The notes under the pieces were generated by a model. It did not search any database and was not told the DNA's origin. It saw only the letters and a list, made by a program, of their open reading frames with translations. The position numbers were made by a program, and so were the translations under genes. Shown here in pieces: positions 28,772-37,460 of a DNA stretch of 64,000 bases. The DNA is taken from contig NZ_CP061316.1 in the NCBI RefSeq assembly GCF_018688335.1, positions 248,001 to 312,000 on the forward strand. Reading direction: 5' to 3'. Each line of letters opens with the position of its first letter. The first letter of the stretch is position 1. This DNA comes from Polynucleobacter sp. AP-Jannik-300A-C4. GTDB taxonomy: Bacteria; Pseudomonadota; Gammaproteobacteria; Burkholderiales; Burkholderiaceae.

Positions 28772-29863
28772 TTATAAAGTGTATCGATTTGGATCGGGTC
28801 TTTGCAAAATAGACTGCAACCAATCTGCTAATGCATTTGGGATCTTCAGGTTCATTGGAACAACCCAAATACGTTCGTCCTGTATTGAGGTGCATTTTAC
28901 GGCATCCTTCTCCGTAATCAGGATGCATTTCGCGTTGATGGAGTTAAAAAACTCTGGGGTGTAGCTAGCGTGATCGGCTAAGCCAATACATTTTCCAGTG
29001 ATACCTTGTTTCATTAAATCATCAAAAAAGCGTTGGGGGTTACCAATGGCTGCGACAGCGGTGATCTCATTGGAAAGATATGCATCTGCAATAGCTTCTA
29101 GAGATTGTGTGTTACCAGGGGAATTTAGTTGATAGGGCACGCCTAGTTGGCTAGAGAGTGTAAATGCGCGGCGGCCTAAAAAGTACTCATCCACTGGAGT
29201 TGCAGTTGTATTTGCGCCTGTCATCAATGTGGCATCTCGCTCTCGGAAAGCAGGCTCACGCAAAGGTCCAGCAGGCAGTAAAAAGCCATTGCCTTCACCG
29301 CGTTGATCACGCACTACAAATTCAATATCACGACCCCCTTCGCGAGCAGGCCACCGAACCAAGTTGCGATGTTGCAAACCATCATCACTGATGATGACGT
29401 TCACCGAGGGACTGCTTCTTAAGAGCGAGCGAATACTTCTTGTTCGTTTTGGATGAACCCAAATCGGGAACTGATTGTCTGTGCGCTTTGCAATTAATAC
29501 GGGTTCATCACCAACTTCCGCAGGATTGGAATCGCTACTCACTTGCTGTGGGGTGCTTGATGCCGGAGCGCCATAACCTCTGCTGATAATTCCGGGTTTC
29601 CACCCCATGCTTGCGAGTCGTTCTGCTAGTGCAATGACGATGGGAGTTTTACCTGTGCCTCCTACGCGAATATTACCGACGATGATGATGGGCACAGCTT
29701 GCGGCTTATTTTTTCCTAAGTTCAGATCATTGACTAAATCCAAAGCTTGATTGATCCAACCGTACACCTTTGATAAAGGCCAGAGGATGAGGCTGGTTGT
29801 CCCACGCCTTTCCCAAAACCGGGGGGCCTTATTAAAGAAAGAAGTTTTTTTTGGTGATGACAT
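28772..29863 (-). CDS. lpxK: Tetraacyldisaccharide 4'-kinase
   Basis: LpxK phosphorylates the disaccharide precursor to give lipid IVA in lipid A synthesis, at the inner face of the membrane. The 363 residues have a short N-terminal hydrophobic anchor, the Walker A loop VGGTGKTPIVI near 67, and IISDDGLQHRNLVR near 165 with the catalytic Asp region. A C-terminal AIGNPQRFFDDL block near 270 is also typical. It follows exbD by 42 bases and is followed by the Trm112-like gene. Confidence 0.96.
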   Translation of the reverse strand: MSSPKKTSFFNKAPRFWERRGTTSLILWPLSKVYGWINQALDLVNDLNLGKNKPQAVPIIIVGNIRVGGTGKTPIVIALAERLASMGWKPGIISRGYGAPASSTPQQVSSDSNPAEVGDEPVLIAKRTDNQFPIWVHPKRTRSIRSLLRSSPSVNVIISDDGLQHRNLVRWPAREGGRDIEFVVRDQRGEGNGFLLPAGPLREPAFRERDATLMTGANTTATPVDEYFLGRRAFTLSSQLGVPYQLNSPGNTQSLEAIADAYLSNEITAVAAIGNPQRFFDDLMKQGITGKCIGLADHASYTPEFFNSINAKCILITEKDAVKCTSIQDERIWVVPMNLKIPNALADWLQSILQRPDPNRYTL

Positions 29864-29905
29864 TAAAGGCGATTTGTTTTGCTCAAGATTTCTAATGTGC
29901 TGAAT

Positions 29906-30352
29906 TTATTTCTTCGTAGTTTGACTGCTAAACACAATATTAGATAGATTGGCGTCACGTGCAGCTTCAAGTGCGCTCATGACTGCCTGGTGAGGAGCTT
30001 TAGCATCTGCATCGATATTGACCTGGATGTCATTGTCTTTGTTTAGTGCATTGAGGCTATTACTGAGTTGGCTGCGGTCAGTTACCTTGCCGTTAATAGC
30101 AAAGAGCCCATCACGACTAACTGCGATATGAATTTGTTTCAGCTCTACTTGACTCGCTGCACCATTGGCAGTGGGTAGGGTAATTGCGAGTTCTTGATAG
30201 CGCGTGAAGGTCGTGGAGATCATCAGAAATATCAGCACTACTAAAAGCACATCAATAAAAGGAATGAGATTGATTTCGGGCTCTACAGAGGATGAGCGAA
30301 CCCCTAATGAAAATTGGCCTCGGTGCCGAAGCTTATTTTCTAGCCAACTCAT
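29906..30352 (-). CDS. exbD: ExbD/TolR family biopolymer transport protein
   Basis: This 148-residue inner-membrane protein has one membrane helix, INLIPFIDVLLVVLIFLMIS, with the proton-carrying Asp near residue 33, and a periplasmic domain. It pairs with the ExbB-like protein encoded just upstream, the two genes overlapping by four bases (ATGA). Such a pair next to lpxK is common in betaproteobacteria. Whether it drives TonB or another partner is unknown, because no tonB gene is nearby. Confidence 0.9.
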   Translation of the reverse strand: MSWLENKLRHRGQFSLGVRSSSVEPEINLIPFIDVLLVVLIFLMISTTFTRYQELAITLPTANGAASQVELKQIHIAVSRDGLFAINGKVTDRSQLSNSLNALNKDNDIQVNIDADAKAPHQAVMSALEAARDANLSNIVFSSQTTKK

Positions 30353-30975
30353 TTTTTATCCGTAGAGTGTGGATAAAGTTTTTTAAATAATTGGCGGGTA
30401 AATTCTTCACACTCATGTTGGCGTTGATTTGCCATTGCCCGCAGGCCACGCCATGCAGCTAAAGCAGGAATCGCAATCAATAATCCAAATGCCGTGTTGT
30501 AGAGAGCAATAGAGATGCCATGAGCTAGTTGTTGGGGGCTACCCACACCCTGACTACCAAAAATTTCAATCATGCCGACAACGGTGCCAAATAAACCCAG
30601 CAGGGGTGCGACTGTCGCGATGGTGGCTAGCGCGCCTAAATAGCGATCAAGTTTTAGCCAGGTTGATTGAGCGCTTGCCTGTAACTCTTCTAAAGCCGAG
30701 TCTGCAGTGCTGCCAGAGGCCTTTTCACGCAGAATGCAGGCAAAAAGTGAGCCTACCGGAGAGAGTTGGCCAATAGAGCTAATTTCAGCTTCAGAAACCG
30801 TTTTTTGCTGGGAAATGGCATTTGCCACTCCAAATGTGGATTCAAGACTATCTTTGGGGAAAATATGAATTCGGCGTAAATACCAAGCCCGCTCGAGGAT
30901 GATGGCCAGTCCGATAACCGAGATAATGAGTAGGGGCCAAATAGGCCAGCCAGCAGACAGTAAGATTGAGTACAT
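30349..30975 (-). CDS. exbB: MotA/TolQ/ExbB proton-channel family protein
   Basis: This 208-residue inner-membrane protein has three membrane segments: near 8-28, 108-130 and 150-175. The family stretch VAPLLGLFGTVVGMIEIF is followed by a third helix ending AFGLLIAIPALAAWRGL. It should form the proton-motive-force channel with ExbD. The C-terminus ends HSTDKK, and the DNA for it includes a perfect 9-base DnaA-box sequence. It is divergent from xseA across a 314-base gap. Confidence 0.92.
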   Translation of the reverse strand: MYSILLSAGWPIWPLLIISVIGLAIILERAWYLRRIHIFPKDSLESTFGVANAISQQKTVSEAEISSIGQLSPVGSLFACILREKASGSTADSALEELQASAQSTWLKLDRYLGALATIATVAPLLGLFGTVVGMIEIFGSQGVGSPQQLAHGISIALYNTAFGLLIAIPALAAWRGLRAMANQRQHECEEFTRQLFKKLYPHSTDKK

Positions 30976-31289
30976 AAGCTCAGTACTTTAGCTGAATTAA
31001 AAATGGGTTTTGACTAAGCGATCCTGTGGATAACTCTGTGCAAAACTTTTTAGGAAGACTCGTGTAAGTCCTTGATTTATGGTGAATAAGGGTAGTTTAT
31101 GCTTGAATGTAGGTAAATAGACCTTAAAAATTACCTATATAAATCAATGACTTAAATTATTAATGTTGGATTTATGAGACGTTTTGGGTCAGTAATTACT
31201 TACTTATAAGAGTTAAACCTAGAGTGTATGGGTTTCTGTGGATATTTATTGCCTGCTAGCCCTGATACCTGTGTAGAAAAAGAGAAAAA
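30976..31289. promoter_or_regulatory. Divergent intergenic region exbB / xseA with DnaA-box-like sites
   Basis: This AT-rich stretch without a gene must contain promoters for exbB on one strand and xseA on the other. It holds TGTGGATAA at 31025-31033, a perfect DnaA box on the minus strand, and TGTGGATAT at 31237-31245, one base off. No terminator, RNA gene or long open frame was seen, and no promoter could be placed with confidence. Confidence 0.45.
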
Positions 31290-32504
31290 ATGTCCGATAT
31301 ATCAAGAGAAATTCTGAGTGTTGGCGATCTAAACCGCGTTATTGCTAGCTCTTTAGAGGAGCGCTTTGATGCTGTATGGGTTAGCGGGGAGATTTCGAAT
31401 TTCAAGGCCTATGACAGTGGACATTGGTATTTTTCTCTCAAGGATGAAGAGGGGCAGATTCGCTGTGTGATGTTCCGTGGTCGTAATGGGCAAGTCGGAT
31501 TTATGCCTCAATCTGGGGATTTAGTGGAAGTTGCTGCCAATGTGGGCTTCTATGTTCCTCGTGGTGACATTCAGCTCACGGTGCAAAGCATGCGTCGTGC
31601 AGGCATAGGCGGCCTTTATGAAGCTTTTTTGAAGCTCAAGGCCAAGCTCGCCAAGGCGGGCTTATTTGATGCTGAGAATAAACGTCCCATACCAACTCAT
31701 CCGAGAGCGATTGGCATCGTTACCTCGCCACAGGCGGCAGCCCTAAAAGATGTCCTAAGCACTTTAGCTAGAAGAGCTCCCCATATTCCAATTGTGATTT
31801 ACCCGACACTCGTACAAGGACCTGATGCGCCAGCTGGAATTATTGCCGCACTCAAAAATGCTGAAAAAGAAAATGCTGTTGATGTCATTTTGCTGGTGAG
31901 GGGTGGTGGCAGTATTGAAGATCTTTGGGCATTTAATGATGAGCAGCTGGCTTACGCTATTTCGCAGTCATCTATCCCAATAGTGAGCGGAGTTGGACAT
32001 GAAACCGATGTCACGATTGCTGACTTTGTTGCAGACTTACGTGCACCCACTCCAACGGGTGCAGCAGAATTGGCGGCACCAAGACGGGATCAAATGTTGC
32101 AAGAGCTAGATGCGATCATGCAGGCATTACTGCAAAGGGTGAGTCAGCGAGTAGAGCGTGAAGCACAAACTTTAGATCAATTGGCTTTGCGCCTTAGTCA
32201 TGCCTTGCCCAACCCTGACCGCATGCGCGAGCAAATCAGCGGATGGCAAATACGACTCAACCAAGCATGGCTGGTGAGAGTTGAAAATTGGAAACGTGAT
32301 CAAAGCCATTTCCAATCCCAGCTTGAAATGCTGAACCCGCAAAGAACTTTGGAGCGTGGGTATGCAGTCATCTTGAGTAAGAAAGAGCAGGCAATGCATG
32401 CAGTAAGAAGCCCCAATGAACTCAACACGGAAAGCCTATTTGAAGTACGTCTGGCGGAGGGGCGGGTAGAGGTGGAGTTTTCGAAGCTTGTGCCGCAGAA
32501 GTAA
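31290..32504 (+). CDS. xseA: Exodeoxyribonuclease VII large subunit
   Basis: This is the large subunit of the single-strand-specific exonuclease that works in mismatch and recombination repair. The 404 residues have an N-terminal OB fold (VWVSGEISNFKAYDSGHWYF near 30). The catalytic core includes IGIVTSPQAAALKDVL near 143, LLVRGGGSIEDLWAFND near 200 and SGVGHETDVTIADFVADLRA near 228, and a coiled-coil region follows. It is slightly shorter than the E. coli protein. The small subunit gene is not in the window. It converges with murB, two bases apart. Confidence 0.97.
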   Translation: MSDISREILSVGDLNRVIASSLEERFDAVWVSGEISNFKAYDSGHWYFSLKDEEGQIRCVMFRGRNGQVGFMPQSGDLVEVAANVGFYVPRGDIQLTVQSMRRAGIGGLYEAFLKLKAKLAKAGLFDAENKRPIPTHPRAIGIVTSPQAAALKDVLSTLARRAPHIPIVIYPTLVQGPDAPAGIIAALKNAEKENAVDVILLVRGGGSIEDLWAFNDEQLAYAISQSSIPIVSGVGHETDVTIADFVADLRAPTPTGAAELAAPRRDQMLQELDAIMQALLQRVSQRVEREAQTLDQLALRLSHALPNPDRMREQISGWQIRLNQAWLVRVENWKRDQSHFQSQLEMLNPQRTLERGYAVILSKKEQAMHAVRSPNELNTESLFEVRLAEGRVEVEFSKLVPQK

Positions 32505-32506
32505 AG

Positions 32507-33547
32507 CTAGAGAATATTTGGCTCAATCTCGAGTTGTACGCCGAATTTATCCAATACTTCATCTTGAATATTTTTTGCCAGGTTGAGGATATCGGACGAT
32601 GTCCCGTCACCATGATTCACTAGAACTAGTGCTTGTTTTTCATAAACACCTACAGGGCCGACACGTTTGCCTTTAAAGCCGCATTGATCAATCAGCCATC
32701 CGGCCGCCAACTTACGTTTGCCATTGCTATCTGTGTAAGAAACCAGATCCGGAAATTGCTTAATCAGTTGCTCACATTGTTCAGCACTGACAATCGGGTT
32801 TTGGAAAAAACTCCCAGCATTGCCAATGACCTTAGGGTCTGGCAATTTCTTGGACCGGATAGCGCAAACCGCAGCAAAAATTTGCTTTGCACTTGGACTG
32901 GAGTTTGGCTCAGAAAACTGTTTTGCTAGATCGACATACTGCAATCGTGCCTGCCAAAATTTGGGGATTTTAAAAACGACCTTTGTCACGATAAATCGAT
33001 TGGGATTTTGCTTGAAGTAGCTATCGCGATAGGCAAACTGGCATGCCTCTTGCGGGAGAGTGACAAAGCCATGGGCCGCACAATCAAATGCCTCGATGCT
33101 GTCGATATACTCCCCGACTTCAACGCCGTATGCGCCAATGTTTTGAATCGGTGCTGCGCCAACTGTTCCCGGAATTAAGGCAAGGTTTTCCAGGCCTGGC
33201 AAGTTTTTCTCCAGAGTCCAGGAAACAAATTCATGCCAATTAACGCCAGCGCCTACTGAGAGCCAGGTATTGCTGTCATCCGATTTAATAAGCTCTTGGC
33301 CGAGAATATTAATGAGTAGTGTTGCTCCAGGCAAAGACTCAGGAAGAATCACATTGCTTCCGCCGCCTAGTACACGCCAACCAAGTTTTTTATCCACAAG
33401 CTCTTTCATGAGGGCTGGTAGTTGATCCGCGGATGTGATCTCGTACGCCAATTCAGCTGTGGAATCTAGGCCAAAGCTATTCCGATGCTTGAGCCCCAGA
33501 TTGGGGGTCAATTTTGCTGGATTGGGCGCATTTTTCGCGGAGTTCAT
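32507..33547 (-). CDS. murB: UDP-N-acetylenolpyruvoylglucosamine reductase
   Basis: This FAD enzyme reduces UDP-GlcNAc-enolpyruvate to UDP-MurNAc in peptidoglycan synthesis. The 346 residues have the FAD-binding GGGSNVILPE near 60, PGTVGAAPIQNIGAYGVEVG near 125 and AGSFFQNPIV near 243, with the catalytic Ser in this last block. LAAGWLIDQCGFKG near 275 follows. It resembles the longer type I enzyme of E. coli. It is divergent from yajQ with 117 bases between. Confidence 0.96.
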   Translation of the reverse strand: MNSAKNAPNPAKLTPNLGLKHRNSFGLDSTAELAYEITSADQLPALMKELVDKKLGWRVLGGGSNVILPESLPGATLLINILGQELIKSDDSNTWLSVGAGVNWHEFVSWTLEKNLPGLENLALIPGTVGAAPIQNIGAYGVEVGEYIDSIEAFDCAAHGFVTLPQEACQFAYRDSYFKQNPNRFIVTKVVFKIPKFWQARLQYVDLAKQFSEPNSSPSAKQIFAAVCAIRSKKLPDPKVIGNAGSFFQNPIVSAEQCEQLIKQFPDLVSYTDSNGKRKLAAGWLIDQCGFKGKRVGPVGVYEKQALVLVNHGDGTSSDILNLAKNIQDEVLDKFGVQLEIEPNIL

Positions 33548-33664
33548 GCCACAATCTTATTCGTGTTCGAGTTTCTGTTCGTAATTTATGGAAAAACTTG
33601 AAAAGTAACAATGCAATGATTGAATTTGCAGAATTGATTACCCAGATTATTTAAGGAGTTTGAG

Positions 33665-34150
33665 ATGCCCTCATTTGACGTAGTGTGTGAGCCTGACATG
33701 ATTGAGTTGAAAAACGCAATCGAGCAATCTAATAAAGAAATTACCAATCGTTTTGATTTCAAAGGCTCCGATAGCCGGGTGGAGCAAAAGGATGAGACTT
33801 TGATCTTGTTTGGGGATGACGACTTTAAGTTGGGTCAAGTTCGTGATGTTCTCTACGGCAAGATGGCTAAACGTAATGTGGACGTTCGTTATCTCAAAGA
33901 CGACAAAAAAGAGACTATTGGTAGTGATAAGCGCAAGCAAACCATGAAGATCCAAAAAGGGATTACTTCGGAGTTGGCTAAAAAAGTAGTGCGCATTATC
34001 AAAGACAGCAAGATCAAAGTGCAGGCGAGTATTCAGGGTGATGCAGTGCGTGTAACAGGCACTAAGCGCGATGACTTACAAGAAACAATGGCTATGCTCA
34101 AGAAGGAAGTCAGCGAGGCTCCATTAGGCTTTAATAACTTCCGTGACTAA
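33665..34150 (+). CDS. yajQ: YajQ family nucleotide-binding protein
   Basis: This 161-residue protein begins [21 protein letters not shown], typical of YajQ. It has two ferredoxin-like domains and the C-terminal [14 protein letters not shown] block. Some members bind cyclic di-GMP or act in phage transcription. The role here is not known. A good ribosome-binding site (AAGGAG) precedes the start. It overlaps xerD by eight bases. Confidence 0.93.
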   Translation: MPSFDVVCEPDMIELKNAIEQSNKEITNRFDFKGSDSRVEQKDETLILFGDDDFKLGQVRDVLYGKMAKRNVDVRYLKDDKKETIGSDKRKQTMKIQKGITSELAKKVVRIIKDSKIKVQASIQGDAVRVTGTKRDDLQETMAMLKKEVSEAPLGFNNFRD

Positions 34151-35069
34151 TGTAGTTGTGCCAGCAATCCACCCGGCAAGCCAAGAGGCCATTGAGCGCT
34201 TCTGTGATGCTTGTTGGTTGGAGGATGGCTTGGCGCAAAATAGTTTGTCTGCTTATCGCCGAGATCTATTGCTCTTGGCGCAGTGGCTTTTTAAAGAATC
34301 AGGTGCTGATCTCTACAGTGTGTCGGAAAAAGATCTCACTGCTTACATTGCGCATCGACGCGCAGATAAAGCAACCACTGCTAATCGTCGACTGACGGTA
34401 TTCAAGCGCTTTTATCGTCATGCTCTGCGCATGAATTTGGTAAAAAGCGACCCCTGCATTGGTTTACGTGCTGCTAAGCAGGCACTACGTTTCCCTAAAA
34501 CTTTGAGTGAAGATCAGGTTACTGCTTTGCTGAATGCTCCCGATGTGGAAACTTCACTTGGATTGCGTGATCGCACTATGCTGGAGCTGATGTATGCCAG
34601 CGGCTTGCGTGTCTCAGAAATCGTTTCTTTAAAGACAGTTGCTCTAGGATTAAATGAAGGTGTAATTCGGGTGGTGAACGGTAAGGGTGGCAAAGAGCGT
34701 TTAGTGCCTTTTGGTGGGGAGGCGGGGCAGTGGTTGCGTAGCTATTTAGCTGATGCCAGAAATCCATTACTTGAGGGTAAGTCTTCGGACGCGGTATTTG
34801 TGGGGCGCCATACGGGCACTGGTTTAACTCGTCAGGCTTTCTGGGCGCTGATTAAGCGTTACGCCGCGATTGCCAACATCCCCGTAGCTTTATCGCCCCA
34901 TACATTGCGCCATGCTTTTGCTACCCATTTACTCAACCATGGGGCAGATTTACGGGTGGTACAACTCCTTTTAGGCCATGCCGATATCTCTACTACACAG
35001 ATCTATACCCACGTTGCTAGAGAGCGTCTGAAGTCGATCCATCAGCAGCACCATCCTAGAGGCGCATAA
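34143..35069 (+). CDS. xerD: Tyrosine recombinase XerD
   Basis: XerD is the site-specific recombinase that resolves chromosome dimers at dif with XerC. The 308 residues have an N-terminal SAM-like DNA-binding domain ([15 protein letters not shown] stretch near 30) and a catalytic domain. The catalytic residues are in SGLRVSEIV near 155, [14 protein letters not shown] near 253, [14 protein letters not shown] near 280, and the Tyr of that last block. XerD rather than XerC is favoured by sequence feel and by the single copy here, though the two are close. The start shown is GTG at 34143, overlapping yajQ. Confidence 0.9.
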   Translation: MTNVVVPAIHPASQEAIERFCDACWLEDGLAQNSLSAYRRDLLLLAQWLFKESGADLYSVSEKDLTAYIAHRRADKATTANRRLTVFKRFYRHALRMNLVKSDPCIGLRAAKQALRFPKTLSEDQVTALLNAPDVETSLGLRDRTMLELMYASGLRVSEIVSLKTVALGLNEGVIRVVNGKGGKERLVPFGGEAGQWLRSYLADARNPLLEGKSSDAVFVGRHTGTGLTRQAFWALIKRYAAIANIPVALSPHTLRHAFATHLLNHGADLRVVQLLLGHADISTTQIYTHVARERLKSIHQQHHPRGA

Positions 35070-35123
35070 AGCGTGCCAATCCAAGCAATCATCAAGAATG
35101 TAATAAGTGTATAAGATATCCCC

Positions 35124-35759
35124 ATGAATTTAACTTTAGATCTTTTGCTGATCCCGATTGCCTACCTGATTGGTTCCATCTCTTTTGCGGTAGTTGTGAG
35201 TAAGTGCATGCGTTTGCCTGATCCCCATTCCTATGGTTCTGGTAATCCAGGCGCTACCAATGTTCTCAGAACTGGTAACAAGCTGGCAGCCGTGCTCACT
35301 TTGATTGGTGATGCCTTAAAGGGCTATCTTGCCGTCATGTTGGCGAGAGTATTGCTCGGCGATGAATCTTTTACTTCAACACTCAACTCTTGGTTGTTAT
35401 GTGGCGTGGTGATTGCTGTGTTCTTGGGGCATCTATTTCCGATCTTCCATGGTTTTAAGGGGGGGAAGGGTGTTGCTACTGCCTGCGGCATTTTGTTTGG
35501 TATTAATTGGATTTTGGGCTTGGCAACTTTAAGTACCTGGATGATTGTGGCGATGTTTATGCGCTACTCATCATTAGCTGCTTTAGCGGCTGCGGTCTTT
35601 GGCCCGATCTATTTTGTATTTTTGTTTGGCTTTCAGCCGATGGGTATTGCGCTGTTGGTAGTTTGTCTTCTATTGATCTGGCGTCATCGCAGCAACATTC
35701 ATAATCTCATTAGTGGCAAAGAAAGCCGTATTGGCTCGAAGAAAAAAGGACAGTCATGA
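35124..35759 (+). CDS. plsY: Glycerol-3-phosphate acyltransferase PlsY
   Basis: This inner-membrane enzyme acylates glycerol-3-phosphate with acyl-phosphate, the first step of phospholipid synthesis. The 211 residues have five hydrophobic segments and the three PlsY motifs: [16 protein letters not shown] near 38, [17 protein letters not shown] near 100, and a third motif near 190 ([11 protein letters not shown]). It overlaps the MAPEG gene by four bases (ATGA). Confidence 0.96.
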   Translation: MNLTLDLLLIPIAYLIGSISFAVVVSKCMRLPDPHSYGSGNPGATNVLRTGNKLAAVLTLIGDALKGYLAVMLARVLLGDESFTSTLNSWLLCGVVIAVFLGHLFPIFHGFKGGKGVATACGILFGINWILGLATLSTWMIVAMFMRYSSLAALAAAVFGPIYFVFLFGFQPMGIALLVVCLLLIWRHRSNIHNLISGKESRIGSKKKGQS

Positions 35760-36127
35760 CTATTTCTTATTGGTGTGTGCTGTTCATGGGATTGTTTCCC
35801 TATGTAGCAGCTGGTATTGCTAAGAAGGGTTTTGAGGGTTATGACAATGGCATGCCCAGACAATGGCTGGCCAAGCAGACAGGATTTCGTGCGCGTGCTA
35901 ATGCAGCGCAAGCAAATCTTTTTGAATCTATCCCATTCTTTTTTGCCGCCGTGATCATTGCATCTATAGCCAATGCACCGCAAAATAGAATTGATTTGCT
36001 AGCAATCGGATTTGTTTTAGCACGCATTGCTTACCTAGTTTGCTATGTAGCAGATTGGCCAACAACTCGCTCTATCGTTTGGCTTGTTGGCTTAGCTTGC
36101 GTAGTAGCAATCTTCTTTCAGATTTAA
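35756..36127 (+). CDS. MAPEG family membrane protein
   Basis: This 123-residue protein has four hydrophobic helices and the MAPEG-type middle segment [23 protein letters not shown] near 46-68. The C-terminal part contains [24 protein letters not shown] proteins include microsomal glutathione transferases and eicosanoid enzymes. The bacterial substrates are unknown. It is translationally coupled to plsY through an ATGA overlap. No active-site assignment is possible from sequence alone. Confidence 0.8.
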   Translation: MTISYWCVLFMGLFPYVAAGIAKKGFEGYDNGMPRQWLAKQTGFRARANAAQANLFESIPFFFAAVIIASIANAPQNRIDLLAIGFVLARIAYLVCYVADWPTTRSIVWLVGLACVVAIFFQI

Positions 36128-36173
36128 AAGAACAAAAACTAATTTACAAAATTCATCGAGATAATAAATAGAT

Positions 36174-36953
36174 ATGCCTGCTAAAAAAATTCCTGCAAAG
36201 ACGGTTGGCAAAACTCCAGCCAAGAAGGCCTCAAGCCTGAAGCCTGCCAATAAAGTAACCGCAAAAAAAAGTGATGCTGGCACACCACTATCGGTAGTGA
36301 TTCGTCGACGTATTGAGGCTCAAAAATCACGCTTTCATGCAAATGACAATATTTCTAAATTTATTCAGCCTGGTGAGCTGGAGGGCTTGGTAAATGAAGT
36401 CGCCGAAAAGATGCAGGCTGTTTTAGAAAGCTTGGTAATCGATACCGAGAGTGATCATAATACCAAGAACACTAGCCAACGTGTGGCCAAAATGTTTGTT
36501 AAAGAAGTGTTTAATGGCCGCTATATCGAACAACCTACACTGACCAAGTTTCCGAATGTCAGTCGCTTGAATGAGTTGATGATCATTGGCCCAATTACTG
36601 TTCGTAGCGCTTGCTCTCATCACCTTTGTCCAATCATGGGTCGCATATGGATTGGTGTATTGCCAAGCAAAGAGTCTGCCTTGATTGGTTTGTCTAAATA
36701 TTCGCGCCTAACTGAATGGGTTATGTGTCGTCCACAGATTCAGGAAGAAGCGGTAGTAGAGTTGGCCGATATGCTTGAGAGAAAAATTAAGCCGATTGGA
36801 GTTGCGATCGTGATGGATGCAGATCACTTCTGCATGCAATGGCGTGGTGTAAAAGATCGCGATTCCAAAATGGTCAATAGCGTGATGCGTGGCGCTTTTT
36901 TAAAAGACTCGAATTTGCGCAGAGAGTTTTTATCGCTCTTAGATAAAAGATGA
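36174..36953 (+). CDS. folE: GTP cyclohydrolase I with lysine-rich N-terminal extension
   Basis: FolE converts GTP to dihydroneopterin triphosphate, the first step of folate synthesis (and a precursor for queuosine). Residues about 60-259 form the FolE domain, with DHNTKNTSQRVAKMFVKEVF near 97 and the zinc ligands in RSACSHHLCPIMGR near 143. DADHFCMQWRG near 218 gives the third ligand. The first 36 residues are almost only Lys, Ala, Pro, Thr and Ser in AKK/PAKK repeats, like a histone H1 tail, and are not part of the enzyme fold. No other ATG gives a better start before the fold. Confidence 0.94.
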   Translation: MPAKKIPAKTVGKTPAKKASSLKPANKVTAKKSDAGTPLSVVIRRRIEAQKSRFHANDNISKFIQPGELEGLVNEVAEKMQAVLESLVIDTESDHNTKNTSQRVAKMFVKEVFNGRYIEQPTLTKFPNVSRLNELMIIGPITVRSACSHHLCPIMGRIWIGVLPSKESALIGLSKYSRLTEWVMCRPQIQEEAVVELADMLERKIKPIGVAIVMDADHFCMQWRGVKDRDSKMVNSVMRGAFLKDSNLRREFLSLLDKR

Positions 36954-37098
36954 GTGGTAAAGGATAAAAATTATTAATCACGGTAAAAAAATATAGGATT
37001 TAAACCAATTTCCTAGATTTTTTATAGTTAAGCGGTTTGATTTGCTCCATGGTTACTTCAGAAGCAATCTTTGTTCTATCTTACTCTTTGGCGTGCAC

Positions 37099-37400
37099 GT
37101 GAAAAATAATCGTCGCTAATTTATGATTTTGCCCCTAGTTTATGTACCTTAGTTTTGATTGGTAAATACAATCTTAAACTATAGTTTCTGAAACGTATCC
37201 ACAGGCCTCAACATTGGATTACAAGGAAAACGCTTCTTCCGTAGATGGTGTCAAATACGCAGGGTATGCTACTCCCTCAATACGATAACTTCGCTTTATA
37301 TCAAGGCAAGATTGGTTCGGCCTCGGGTAGCTGCTCATTGATAGGTGCTAAGTAAGTTGCTGGTAAGGGCTGGTGCTCAGCTTACGCAAAGAAGGCTTAA
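37099..37400 (+). pseudogene. Decayed high-potential iron-sulfur protein (HiPIP) gene
   Basis: HiPIPs are small periplasmic Fe4S4 electron carriers exported by the Tat system. Three frames together spell a full HiPIP precursor. From GTG 37099 the Tat start reads VKNNRR, then TAA (37117) in place of the usual Gln, then FMIL. From about 37181 the mature region reads ETYPQASTLDYKENASSVDG and on to KYAGYAT. From 37281, in a third frame, YDNFALYQGKIGSASGSCS continues to a TAA at 37353, then VAGKGWCSAYAKKA and the true stop at 37398. The first two cluster cysteines (C-x2-C before ALYQGK) have become Tyr and Phe, each by one base change; the last two remain. The gene is dead, by at least two frameshifts and two stops. 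Confidence 0.83.
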
Positions 37401-37423
37401 TACCCATCTCGCTTTAAGAGCTC

Positions 37424-37454
37424 AAATGGTCGCTCGTCAAAGCGGCCATTTTTA
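37424..37454 (+). terminator. Terminator of the HiPIP pseudogene
   Basis: AAATGGTCGCT at 37424-37434 pairs with AGCGGCCATTT at 37441-37451 (one G-U pair), followed by more T. It lies 23 bases after the original HiPIP stop, on the same strand, and supports the reading that this was once a complete single-gene unit. Confidence 0.7.
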
Positions 37455-37460
37455 ATGGCG

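Noticed and set aside
30976..31289. Chromosomal replication origin
   Set aside because: One perfect and one near DnaA box without dnaA, dnaN, gidA or parAB nearby are not enough to call an origin.
34143..35069. xerD as part of a mobile element or integron
   Set aside because: It overlaps yajQ and lies among housekeeping genes, with no attachment sites or cargo genes. It is the chromosomal dimer-resolution recombinase.
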